DNA of 64,000 nucleotides. It comes from an uncultured Armatimonadota bacterium. GTDB lineage: Bacteria > Armatimonadota > Fimbriimonadia > Fimbriimonadales > Fimbriimonadaceae. Below, piece by piece: positions 42,598-50,992 of this stretch (its first letter is position 1; each line of letters opens with the position of its first letter). The position numbers and the translations under genes are program-made. The DNA is taken from assembly GCA_903833215.1 (NCBI GenBank), contig CAILEM010000124.1, forward strand, positions 1-64,000. Reading direction: 5' to 3'. A model generated the notes under the pieces. It was not told the origin of the DNA and did no database searches. It saw nothing but the letters and a program-made list of their open reading frames with translations.

Positions 42598-42668
42598 TCC
42601 ACGACAACGGAATCGTGTGCCTTTAGGTATTCCGACAGGATATCTGTATCGAGAATGACCTTCGACAT
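42558..42668 (-). pseudogene. Truncated VapC (PIN-domain) toxin remnant
   Basis: The frame begins MSKVILDTDILSEYLKAHDS, the exact N-terminal pattern of VapC PIN ribonucleases, with the first catalytic Asp in LDTD. VapC similarity ends at about codon 23, where the frame runs antisense into the end of the dehydratase gene (stop at 42595-42597), and the frame closes after 36 codons. The later catalytic acidic residues are absent, so no active toxin is made. It starts 3 bp after the antitoxin stop, as in an intact vapBC operon. Confidence 0.75.
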
Positions 42669-42671
42669 CAC

Positions 42672-42938
42672 TTACGCCAATGTCTGTGACGAGGGTCGCC
42701 GCCGCTCTTCAAGTGCGATTGCGACTGCCTCATCAAGGACTCTCGCATCGTCCGGATCATTGAACATTCCTTTCCCTTCTTTGATGAAGTTTCGCTCCTG
42801 GGGCACCGTTTGTGCGCTCCGAAGTATTCGGCGTACGGCTTCCTCTGCACCAACGTGCTGAGCGAGCATCACGCGTTCTACCGCCTCAGCCTCAGGGCTG
42901 TTGTCCGCGATATGCATGGATGGAATATCAAAACTCAT
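42672..42938 (-). CDS. VapB-type antitoxin, now orphaned
   Basis: 88 residues. The N-terminus MSFDIPSMHIADNSPEAEAVERVMLA is followed by a short helical DNA-binding-like part (GAEEAVRRILRSA) and an extended acidic C-terminus (DDARVLDEAVAIALEERRR), which would wrap the toxin. Immediately upstream of the truncated vapC, so it is the antitoxin half of a decayed TA pair. A CATAAT -10 lies in the 142-bp gap upstream, where the antiporter promoter also lies. Confidence 0.6.
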   Translation of the reverse strand: MSFDIPSMHIADNSPEAEAVERVMLAQHVGAEEAVRRILRSAQTVPQERNFIKEGKGMFNDPDDARVLDEAVAIALEERRRPSSQTLA

Positions 42939-43080
42939 TTTTCATCCGTTTCTAGGCATATTATGCGTCAGGTTTTGTGTTTCATCTCGTATCCATATCG
43001 CCCAGAGATGTCTCCATGCAGTTCAAGTGATCCTGATATCGGATCGCGGCTCGCCAAGACGATAGAATGTAAGACCGACC

Positions 43081-44268
43081 ATGTCCTTTGAAGGGTTCGA
43101 GTTCTTGCTTCTGATCGCAGCCGTCGTGGCGGCGCTCGCCCGTATGGCGCGGTTGCCGTATACGGTGGGGCTCGTCGTCGCTGGACTCCTGGTGGCGGCG
43201 ACTGGATATGGGCACGGGCTGGTGCTCAGCAAAGAACTTATTTTCAAGGCATTTCTGCCGCCCTTGATTTTCGAGGCGGCCTATCAGATGCCTTGGACGG
43301 AAGTTCGCCGTGAGTTGCCTCTCGCGTCGATGTTGGCGACTGTCGGCGTCCTCAGCTCGACTCTGGTCATTGCCGTCGCGATGCATGGGTTAAGTGGCTG
43401 GGCTTGGATGTCTGCAGTTACGTTCGGAATACTCATTTCAGCCACGGATCCAGTTTCGGTGATTGCGACATTTCGCGAACTCAAAGTTGAAGGACGCCTT
43501 CGTGTCTTGATTGAGAGTGAGAGCCTATTTAACGATGGAACGGTTGCAGCCTTCTTCGGCGTGATGATCACGGTCACCTCGCTTGAGGCACTTTCACCTA
43601 CCAATCTTGCGCTGTCGTTCTTCGCAACGGTGTTTGGCGGGGTCGCAATCGGAGCAGGAGTTGGATGGGGTGCCCATTTCTTCCTGAAGCCTACTGAAGA
43701 CCACTTGGTCGAACTCTTGACGACTGTGGTTGCGGCTTTCGGCTCATTCTTTCTCGCCGAACACTTTCACTGCACGGGCGTGCTTTCTACTCTCACTGCC
43801 GGCCTGGCACTCCGCAAGTACAGCGACCGCGGTGCTCTCTCAGAGCAGGGAAGAACCGCTGTGAATGTCTTCTGGGAGTTTCTGGCGTTCGCTGCGAACT
43901 CCCTCGTGTTCTTGCTGATTGGTGTCTCTCTGGGCACCCAAGATTTCCGTTTGCTTCTTCCCGCATGCGTGGCGATCCCAGTCGTGGTCGTCGCCCGAGC
44001 AATATCGGTTTACGGTTGCTCCGTTGCGTTCTTGCCGACGCGCTACAAATTGACGGCGGGAACGCAACACGCTCTTTTCTGGGGCGGATTGAGGGGCGCG
44101 CTGGCACTCGCCCTTTCTCTTGGGCTCCCAGAGGACTTCCCACAAAGGCGTGCTGTCATGGCGGCGTGCTTCGCAATGGTCGCGTTCTCGGTCCTGGTCC
44201 AAGGCATGACGATCGCCCCGCTTCTGCGTGCTGTCGGAGAACTACCCAAGCGTCCCGATAGTGCCTGA
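43081..44268 (+). CDS. CPA1-type Na+/H+ antiporter (NhaP-like)
   Basis: 395 residues with about twelve TM segments and the CPA1 core: ATDPVSVIATF (unwound TM4 region), ESESLFNDGTVAAFFG (the ND motif of TM5) and GLRGALALALSLGLP near the C-terminus. It exchanges Na+ or K+ for H+. There is no large cytoplasmic regulatory tail. A TAGAAT box 12 nt before the ATG suggests a very short leader. It is a stand-alone gene. Confidence 0.93.
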   Translation: MSFEGFEFLLLIAAVVAALARMARLPYTVGLVVAGLLVAATGYGHGLVLSKELIFKAFLPPLIFEAAYQMPWTEVRRELPLASMLATVGVLSSTLVIAVAMHGLSGWAWMSAVTFGILISATDPVSVIATFRELKVEGRLRVLIESESLFNDGTVAAFFGVMITVTSLEALSPTNLALSFFATVFGGVAIGAGVGWGAHFFLKPTEDHLVELLTTVVAAFGSFFLAEHFHCTGVLSTLTAGLALRKYSDRGALSEQGRTAVNVFWEFLAFAANSLVFLLIGVSLGTQDFRLLLPACVAIPVVVVARAISVYGCSVAFLPTRYKLTAGTQHALFWGGLRGALALALSLGLPEDFPQRRAVMAACFAMVAFSVLVQGMTIAPLLRAVGELPKRPDSA

Positions 44269-44316
44269 AGCCGGACCCCGGCTTCTCTGTGAACAGTCTT
44301 GATGAGGCAAGCTTGA

Positions 44317-45000
44317 CTACTTCTTCGCGAAGAAGCGGAGTTTCAGGAACTCGTCGAAGGGGGATTTTTCGCCGAAGGCCGTTGACGGACCTTCTTGCTG
44401 CTCCCCGGTTCGGGCGATGGATCGGATGAACTTGAAGCTCATAATGGCTTTGTCTTTCAGCTTGATTCCGATAGTGTCGAGCGGAATGGCAAATTCGGCA
44501 CACCAACCATTCGCGCCTCTCGTAGCTGCAGAATGCCAAGTCTTGACAGTGGCTGGCGTACGACTGCCGTGAGCATCGATAGTGCCGTTCACGCGGACGT
44601 TGGCAGCGTTCACAAGGAAGTACTGTGCGTGTCGATGATCTTCGGTTGGGTCGACACAAACGGCAACCCAGTCATCCTTGGCAACATCTTCAGGCAGTTT
44701 GGCGTCGGATCGAATAGCGCTAGGCTGTTTGTCATCCAGTCGCATCCCGACGTAGAGGAACTGGTTGTCATACATCATGTACGCCACCGTTCGCTCGGTT
44801 GTCGGAGAACCAGGCGTTGGCTGAAGGGCATGAAACTTGGTGAACACGGTTGCCGATCGCCAGACTGGGCTAATCAGTTTCCCTTCCAGAATGGGCTGGT
44901 AGGGTGCCTGGCGGACGTTGAGTATCCGCTCTTGTTGACCTGCGCTGACCGCACAAGTTAACGAGACGATCGATACCAAAGAAGCTGCGGTGCGTTTCAT
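44317..45000 (-). CDS. CBM9-like secreted carbohydrate-binding protein
   Basis: 227 residues from the ATG at 45000 (MKRTAASLVSIVSLTCAVSAG signal). The frame to 45033 adds 11 residues before the signal. The domain resembles family 9 carbohydrate-binding modules and related DUFs: ILEGKLISPVWRSATVFTKF, TERTVAYMMYDNQFLYVGMRLDD and ANGWCAEFAIPLDTIG. It contains no catalytic domain. It is divergent from the GH16 gene at 45112 and shares its promoter region, which supports a role in glycan utilisation. Confidence 0.75.
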   Translation of the reverse strand: MKRTAASLVSIVSLTCAVSAGQQERILNVRQAPYQPILEGKLISPVWRSATVFTKFHALQPTPGSPTTERTVAYMMYDNQFLYVGMRLDDKQPSAIRSDAKLPEDVAKDDWVAVCVDPTEDHRHAQYFLVNAANVRVNGTIDAHGSRTPATVKTWHSAATRGANGWCAEFAIPLDTIGIKLKDKAIMSFKFIRSIARTGEQQEGPSTAFGEKSPFDEFLKLRFFAKK

Positions 45001-45111
45001 AGTCGAAGATTGGACTGCGTTTGATTCTGACACGGTTCGATATGTGTTCGGAATTCATGTTTCGGTCACAGTGGATGGTCGTTTGACTGGTAATACTGTT
45101 TGTACAATCCC

Positions 45112-47049
45112 ATGAGAAGTTCTCGAATCCGAATGGCTGAGTGGATGTTTGGCATCCTCCTTTGTTTGAGCACCGCGTACGGGATAACGGGGCAGGGGCA
45201 AACGACAGGTAAGTCAACTCGCCTTGCTCTCCTCGATATGTCTCAAGGCTTCGAGAATCGCCTGCGTGCCAACTCAACTCAGGTCACATTTGCTCGAAAT
45301 TCATCCACCCCGAGTCCAAGCCTCGATGTCACGGTGAAACTTGGAAAAGAGGATTTTCCGGGCCTCAATATTCGGCCATCTCTGACCAGTTGGAATCTGT
45401 CCGCATTTGGCCACGTCGAGGCGAGAGTCACCAACACAGGCACAAAAACCCTGCATATCGCCTTACGAGTCGATAACGAAGGAGACTGGAAGACGAACCC
45501 ATGGAACACCGAAAGTGTCTTCCTCGATCCGGGAGCGACTCAGACGATCACCACGATGTTCGGCTATTCCTACGGACTGAAGCCAGGTTTCAAGCTTAAG
45601 CCACAGGCTGTGACCAACGTTTTGTTGTTCGTGGTGCAGTCCGATGCGCCTCAGAGCTTTCGCATTGAGTCGGTAGAGGCGGCAGGTCCTACTGGTGAGA
45701 AGCCTCCCGTAGCCCCTGATGACGTCAGAGTTAAGCCCGCCAGCGGCATTGTCTTTGGGAGTGGGGCGACCATAGACCTTTCCAGCCAGGTGCAAGCCCA
45801 AGGCGTTCAGCCCCTTCTCGTGGGTACCGACAAACAACCCTCCTTACGCGTTGTATTTCCACCCTCAAAGGCGGACCAAACGGTTTCAATCAAGCCGGCG
45901 GTGGGGCGCTGGGATCTCAGTAGGTTTCTACAGGTTCAAGTCGCCGTTCGCAATATGGGCAAGACCCCATTCACCCCCAAAGCGCGCCTTGAAACAAATG
46001 GTGGCGTCTCCGAATGGTTTGCCGCAGCTACGCCTATCGCGGCCGGAGCCTCGGGCACCATTACCGTACCGTTTGCCGTGCGCGGGCCGATCGTCATGGG
46101 TTCAAAGGTGCCCTCTGCTTTCATCGCCAGCGATGCGGTCCGAGCCGTGTCGATCGCTTCCGACAGTCCCGATTTCGACCGACTGCTTTACATTGACTCC
46201 GTTCAGGGCACCGTGCCTATCAATCCTGATCTCCCCGCTTGGGTAGGGCAAAGACCGCCTGTCGAGGGAGAGTGGATCAAGACGCTCGATGATGAATTCG
46301 ACGGAACCAAGATTGATTCGTCGATTTGGGACATCTACGGCGAGAACTACTACGACAAAGTCACCCACTGGAGCAAAGAAGACGTGAACGTCAGCTCAGG
46401 GGTCGTAAAGCTCAAGTACGAGAAGAAGCTTGGATTCGGCAACGACGATCCGAAGCGTCCTCGTACCGACTATGCCGCGGGATATCTCACCACTTACGGG
46501 AAGTGGGTTCAGCGCTACGGCTACTTCGAGGCAAGGATGAAGTTGCCCAAGGCAGCAGGCTTGTGGCCAGCATTTTGGTTGATGCCTGACCGAGGTGGCG
46601 CAGCGAGTCCGCAATATGTCCGCCAGGACACCGCCAACGGCGGCATGGAATTCGACATCATGGAGCACCTCACCCGATGGGGCCCGAATCGCTACAACAT
46701 CTCGATGCACTACGATGGGTACGGAGCAACCCACAAATCTCTGGGCTCCGACAAGATTTATGTTCAGCCCGACAAAGATGGCTACATCACATGTGGGTTA
46801 CTGTGGACTCCTGGGCTGGCGGTGTACTACTGCAACGGTCACGAGGTGCTGCGATGGGAGGACATTCGGGTCAGCAACGTCCCTTCCTGCTTCCTGTTCA
46901 CGTTGCCTTCCGGTGGTTGGGACAACAACGCCATCGAAGATTCTCAACTGCCAGATGAGTTTGTCATTGATTACGTGCGTGTTTGGCAACGTAAGGATCT
47001 AGCCTCTTCTGTCGACGGAAAGCAGGGCCAAGTGGGGAAGACAAACTGA
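45112..47049 (+). CDS. GH16-family glycoside hydrolase with N-terminal beta-sandwich domains
   Basis: 645 residues from 45112; the ATG at 45133 is also possible. A signal peptide is followed by two similar beta-sandwich domains (about 25-175 and 195-370, each with a segment like LTSWNLSAFGHVEARVTNTG or AVGRWDLSRFLQVQVAVRNMG), then GH16. The catalytic ExDxxE is E513-F-D-I-M-E518 in GGMEFDIMEHL, with FWLMPDR nearby. GH16 enzymes cleave beta-1,3/1,4-glucans, agarose, porphyran and similar glycans. The substrate is not settled. Sharing an upstream region with the CBM9-like gene hints at co-regulation. Confidence 0.92.
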   Translation: MRSSRIRMAEWMFGILLCLSTAYGITGQGQTTGKSTRLALLDMSQGFENRLRANSTQVTFARNSSTPSPSLDVTVKLGKEDFPGLNIRPSLTSWNLSAFGHVEARVTNTGTKTLHIALRVDNEGDWKTNPWNTESVFLDPGATQTITTMFGYSYGLKPGFKLKPQAVTNVLLFVVQSDAPQSFRIESVEAAGPTGEKPPVAPDDVRVKPASGIVFGSGATIDLSSQVQAQGVQPLLVGTDKQPSLRVVFPPSKADQTVSIKPAVGRWDLSRFLQVQVAVRNMGKTPFTPKARLETNGGVSEWFAAATPIAAGASGTITVPFAVRGPIVMGSKVPSAFIASDAVRAVSIASDSPDFDRLLYIDSVQGTVPINPDLPAWVGQRPPVEGEWIKTLDDEFDGTKIDSSIWDIYGENYYDKVTHWSKEDVNVSSGVVKLKYEKKLGFGNDDPKRPRTDYAAGYLTTYGKWVQRYGYFEARMKLPKAAGLWPAFWLMPDRGGAASPQYVRQDTANGGMEFDIMEHLTRWGPNRYNISMHYDGYGATHKSLGSDKIYVQPDKDGYITCGLLWTPGLAVYYCNGHEVLRWEDIRVSNVPSCFLFTLPSGGWDNNAIEDSQLPDEFVIDYVRVWQRKDLASSVDGKQGQVGKTN

Positions 47050-47081
47050 GGCCAATTTCGAGTCCATGTGCTAATCTTAGG

Positions 47082-47897
47082 GTGGTGGCTCCTCTACGAC
47101 GATGCCTGAACGGCGTCTCTCCCCTGCTTGTTTCTGCCCTTCTTGTGGCATGCGCGTCAACCTGTTTGTCGGCGGGCGCACAGCATCGCCGCTCCGCCAA
47201 AGGACTGTTGGATGAGTCGATGTTCGATACACCTCTATCGTTCTTCAAGCGAGGAAATCCAAAGCTGAAGGAAGTTGCTCTATCCATTGACGACGGCCCC
47301 CACATTCTCTATGCCCCGAAGATCCTTGATGTTCTGAGAAAGAACCACGTGCGAGCGACCTTCTTTGTCGTTGGCAAGAAGGTGGACGAGCATCCCGAGA
47401 TCATTCGACAGATGGTCAAAGACGGTCACGAGATCGGGAATCATTCGATGACCCACCCACGACTGGACACCCTCTCCTTGGAGGCGGTTCGGCAAGAGAT
47501 CGCCGGCTGTGCTGCATCCGTTCTCAAGGCTTCTGGAGTGAAGCTCAAGCTTCTCCGTCCACCTGGGGAGCGTTATACCGACGACGTGCTTCGTGTTGCG
47601 AAAGGCCTCGGCTACATTTCAGTGGCGGAGAATATTGGCGTCAGCGACTATATCCTTGTTGGCGACCGCTCATGGTACCGAGGCAATCCTGGCTATCAAG
47701 AACATGTTGATTCGATTCTGACGAACGTTCTCAAGCAGCTCAAGAACGGCGGAATTATCGACCTCCACGACATGCCCACCACCGCCGATGCTCTCGACGA
47801 TCTCATTAAGGGAATTCGTCAACGCGGCTACAAGATCGTAACCGTGTCGAAGCTCCTGTCCCATGTACCGCGAGTTAAGCCTCAGCGTCGCAAGTGA
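47082..47897 (+). CDS. CE4 polysaccharide deacetylase
   Basis: 271 residues with an N-terminal signal or anchor (LLVSALLVACAST). NodB motifs: SIDDGP (D70, D71 metal/catalytic), HSMTH (H121, H125 metal), RPPGERY and DLHDMP near the C-terminus. It removes N- or O-acetyl groups from peptidoglycan, chitin or xylan-like polymers. Starts with GTG (47082 or the adjacent 47085); a TAATCT box at 47072-47077 would place the transcript start at 47085. It lies 32 bp after the GH16 gene, so co-transcription is likely. Confidence 0.92.
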   Translation: MVAPLRRCLNGVSPLLVSALLVACASTCLSAGAQHRRSAKGLLDESMFDTPLSFFKRGNPKLKEVALSIDDGPHILYAPKILDVLRKNHVRATFFVVGKKVDEHPEIIRQMVKDGHEIGNHSMTHPRLDTLSLEAVRQEIAGCAASVLKASGVKLKLLRPPGERYTDDVLRVAKGLGYISVAENIGVSDYILVGDRSWYRGNPGYQEHVDSILTNVLKQLKNGGIIDLHDMPTTADALDDLIKGIRQRGYKIVTVSKLLSHVPRVKPQRRK

Positions 47898-47940
47898 ATT
47901 TACGGTTGAAGTAACGAGCGCTCATTTGGGGCCAAGGCTG

Positions 47941-48393
47941 ATGGTCATATGCGGACTGCCTGGCTCAGGGAAGACAACTCTTGCCAGAAAGCTTGAACGG
48001 GCTTTCGGAGCCATTCGCTTTTGTCCTGACGAGTGGATGGAAGCGCTTGCCTTGGATCTTTACGACGAGGATCGTCGGGCGAAGATTGAGGCGTTGCAGT
48101 GGACGATGGCTCAGGACCTTCTTCGTTTGGGTCTGGTTGTCATCATTGAGTGGGGCACATGGGGACGGTCGGAGCGTGATGCGCTTCGGGTTGGCGCCCG
48201 AGAGATCGGGGCCGCGGTTGAATTGCACTACCTATCCGAACCGCTCGATGTCCTCTTCGAGAGAATTCAGCGCCGAGCAATGGAAGATCCACCCATCCGG
48301 CGTGATGATTTGATTCGATGGGCGGAGACATTCCAAGTGCCTACGCCGGAAGAGATGGCATTATACGACTCTCCCTCTGTTGTTTCGGATTAG
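47941..48393 (+). CDS. P-loop kinase-like NTPase (AAA_33)
   Basis: 150 residues from the ATG at 47941, which has aagg upstream and clears the deacetylase gene by 43 bp. The longer frame from 47863 overlaps that gene by 35 bp. Walker A GLPGSGKTT immediately after MVIC, and a conserved helix (RFCPDEWMEALALDLYDEDRRAKIEALQW). These small kinases phosphorylate diverse substrates. It lacks a clear lid motif that would name one. Cytoplasmic. Confidence 0.75.
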   Translation: MVICGLPGSGKTTLARKLERAFGAIRFCPDEWMEALALDLYDEDRRAKIEALQWTMAQDLLRLGLVVIIEWGTWGRSERDALRVGAREIGAAVELHYLSEPLDVLFERIQRRAMEDPPIRRDDLIRWAETFQVPTPEEMALYDSPSVVSD

Positions 48394-48822
48394 TCGGCCC
48401 TGTTCCGATTCGGGTTAGTGAGCCCTGTTGCCAACGTTCTTGCGTCTCGGCGATGCTGTGACTCCTGATCACTGGGAGGTCCTGCAGTTACCGGAATGTG
48501 GAGTCTCGACTGCGTCGCGACGCAATGATTGCGTCTCGGCGGAGCCGGGACACCTTATCTCTGGGAACTCTCGTTGTTTCCGGAAATGTGGAGTCACGAC
48601 TGCGTCGCGACCGATAAATTGGACCGGATTTCCCCCACCAGAGCCTCCCCCGCTCAGACGCTGGAGAGGCCATCGGTGGTGCGGTGCTCCCGTTCATTCG
48701 AGAGTTTGCGGCTGCCGAATATGGTGTTTCTAGGCGACCACCGGCACGTCTGCTTTCCGAATTCAAGGGAGCATCGCGCCGCTGACAACGTCTCTTTGAG
48801 CCCACTGCAACAAGCGTGAGCC
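48394..48822. other. Gene-free region with 90-bp repeats
   Basis: 429 bp between the kinase and uppP. Most of its left half is the two-copy 90-bp repeat described separately. The rest (48620-48822) holds no gene or obvious signal. The open frames crossing it translate the repeats and share no family. Confidence 0.6.
48440..48619. repeat. 90-bp direct repeat, two copies
   Basis: The ttgcgtctcggcg motif recurs exactly 90 bp apart (48441 and 48531), and ggagtctcgactgcgtcgcgac/ggagtcacgactgcgtcgcg recur at the same offset. The copies differ at many positions in the middle (gatcactggga/tatctctggga). Similar in style to the array at 1-178 but unrelated in sequence. Function unknown. Confidence 0.75.
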
Positions 48823-49782
48823 TTACACTGACTGCGAAAACTGGAATATCTTGGAGGTTCTGGGCGTCGATTTGACCTGGGCAGGAGGCATCATGCGCTG
48901 GGTTGTCACTTCGGGCTTTCCTTCGGTGGTTGACTTGTTTTTGTCGAAAGTATCGGGCTTCAGATAATGCGTTTGGAGCAAGATGAGGAGGAGGACGCCT
49001 AGTGCGATTCGGTAGATGATAAAGCCGGTGGTGGAGTGCTCTTTCATGTAGCCGAGGAACCACTTGATGACCACGTAGGCGACGATGCCAGCGACGACTG
49101 CTGCCGCAACGTATGGAAGAACATCAGCACCGAGCCCTTTGGTCTCCTTGAAAGCCTTGAATAGCTTGTAGAGTCCGGCTAAGGTGATGGCGGGGATGGA
49201 GAGCAGGAAGCTGAAACGGGCTGCGCTCTCGCGATTGAGACCGGTGAAAAGGCCAGCGGTTATCGTGACACCGGAACGGGAAGTTCCTGGTACCAGAGCG
49301 AGAACCTGAGCCCAACCGATGAACTGGCTCTGCTCAAGGGTCATCTTCTCAAGGCCAAGCTTCTTCTTGCCAACTTTTTCTGCGACCACAAGGACGAGGG
49401 CCAGCCCAATCAAGCTACAAGCAATAACATATGGGCTGCGGAACACGGTGTCGATCTTCTTCTCCAGAAGCACGCCAAATACGACGAGTGGGAGAGTTCC
49501 GAGCGCGGTGTACCAGCCAAGCCGAGCGTCGAGGTCATCTTTGGCAATGTTCTTCGGGCTCTTTGTGCGAAGAATGCCCGACAAATACCGCCCCAAATCG
49601 TTTCGGAAATACGATACGATGGCGACGATCGGACCTAGCTGCACAATGGCTGAAAACGTCGATCCTGGGTCCTTCATTCCGACAAGTTGTGGGATGATCG
49701 CCATGTGGGCGGTGCTGCTTACGGGCAGGAATTCCGTAAGTCCCTGCAGAATGCCGAGCAAAAGTGCTTGTAAAAAGGTCAT
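48823..49782 (-). CDS. uppP: Undecaprenyl-diphosphatase
   Basis: 319 residues, a membrane enzyme that recycles undecaprenyl diphosphate to the lipid carrier of cell-wall synthesis and confers bacitracin resistance. It has the catalytic EFLPVSSTAH near the N-terminus and PGTSRSG in the second conserved region, with eight hydrophobic segments. The C-terminus ends in a charged, non-hydrophobic tail of about 45 residues (DKNKSTTEGKPEVTTQ onward) longer than in most homologues. Confidence 0.95.
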   Translation of the reverse strand: MTFLQALLLGILQGLTEFLPVSSTAHMAIIPQLVGMKDPGSTFSAIVQLGPIVAIVSYFRNDLGRYLSGILRTKSPKNIAKDDLDARLGWYTALGTLPLVVFGVLLEKKIDTVFRSPYVIACSLIGLALVLVVAEKVGKKKLGLEKMTLEQSQFIGWAQVLALVPGTSRSGVTITAGLFTGLNRESAARFSFLLSIPAITLAGLYKLFKAFKETKGLGADVLPYVAAAVVAGIVAYVVIKWFLGYMKEHSTTGFIIYRIALGVLLLILLQTHYLKPDTFDKNKSTTEGKPEVTTQRMMPPAQVKSTPRTSKIFQFSQSV

Positions 49783-49917
49783 CGGTTCAAGTCGTCTCCA
49801 ACGCGGCTATTGTGGCAGATGAAATCCGCGAAATCCGGCAAATGCCGGTGCACAATGCGGGAACGATCTCCATTTGCCGGATTGCGGTGAGAGTTCACAG
49901 CAAAGCAGGACCTGTGG

Positions 49918-50907
49918 TTATTCTCGTGCGTGCCATAGCGCCAGAAGCTCTTGCTCGCGCTCTGGGCGCAAACCTGCCCGCCACGGATGGTCGTCGGGGC
50001 GCGTTTTGCACCATGCCAACGTATCTCGAACGGTGTCAGCCAATGGGCGTTGCAATAGTCCGTAATCCACCGCTCGCGACACGTCAACCTGGCACATCCC
50101 GTTTGATGTGCCGTCAAAATCCAGGGCAAGGGGTAAGTCACTCCAAGGCTGAACCTTGTGCTCGTTTAGGAAGTCCGTTCCCACCCATGTGATTTTGGCG
50201 TCGGTCCCTTCCGCGCATGCCGAAAGCACCTGTTCAAAGGTGTACGGATCTCGGGGACCTGTGGCATTGAAAACGCCTGCTGCGTTTTGCTCAAGCAAGT
50301 CGAGGCAGAAGGTCGCCAAGTCTCGGACGTCGATAATCTGAACCGGCTGCAGTTTGATATCGGGAGCCAATACCTCGCCCCCTTTCGACATTCGGAATGG
50401 CCAGTGGTTGAATCGATCGGAGTAGTCGGTTGGTCCGACAATCAGCCCGGGGCGAACGATCAGGGCGCGATCCCCGAAGGCTTCCTCAACGGCTCGCTCA
50501 CACAGAACTTTGAGCCCGCCATAGGTTTCACCGGTAATAGCCTCAACTGTCGGGTCGCTCAGTTCGGCAACCGGAGCCGATTCGTCTTGATCCGAGATAT
50601 CGAATCTCTGGAATACCGAAATGCTGGAGATGAAGAGGTATCGGCCAGCAAGCTCCTTGAGCTTCTGGGTGGACAATCTGACGATTCGCGGGACGTATCC
50701 ACTGGTATCGAAGACTGCATCCCAATGGGTGTCGCCAAGCAGGTCGAGATCCTTCTCGCGATCCCCACGAATTTGAGGCAACTCGGTGAACAATGTGGCA
50801 TCCCGTTGTCCACGGTTGAAAAGAGTGACTTGGTGGCCACGAGCTGTGGCTGCTTCTACAAATGCTCTTCCTAGGAACGCAGTTCCCCCTAAAACCAGTA
50901 TGTTCAT
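49918..50907 (-). CDS. NAD(P)-dependent epimerase/reductase (extended SDR)
   Basis: 329 residues from the ATG at 50907, directly before the Rossmann motif ILVLGGTAFLGRAFV. The frame continues to 50979, but those codons precede the fold. Binding and catalytic residues include GGTAFLG (NAD loop), the Asp/Arg-rich FNRGQRD and YVPRIV. The active YxxxK can be read as YGGLKVLCE, with the Ser in SSISVFQ. Substrate unknown; it is probably a nucleotide-sugar or small-metabolite reductase or epimerase. A serine hydrolase is divergent, 85 bp away. Confidence 0.87.
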   Translation of the reverse strand: MNILVLGGTAFLGRAFVEAATARGHQVTLFNRGQRDATLFTELPQIRGDREKDLDLLGDTHWDAVFDTSGYVPRIVRLSTQKLKELAGRYLFISSISVFQRFDISDQDESAPVAELSDPTVEAITGETYGGLKVLCERAVEEAFGDRALIVRPGLIVGPTDYSDRFNHWPFRMSKGGEVLAPDIKLQPVQIIDVRDLATFCLDLLEQNAAGVFNATGPRDPYTFEQVLSACAEGTDAKITWVGTDFLNEHKVQPWSDLPLALDFDGTSNGMCQVDVSRAVDYGLLQRPLADTVRDTLAWCKTRPDDHPWRAGLRPEREQELLALWHARE

Positions 50908-50992
50908 GTTGTTCGCCCACTCATCCATTGAGTCTGAACAAACGATTACGCTTCGCGCCCGACAAACGTTCTCGGGCATCGCTCACTTTTCT

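Noticed and set aside
48428-48733. A 101-codon frame over the 90-bp repeats
   Set aside because: It translates the repeat units themselves and lacks any RBS or family match.
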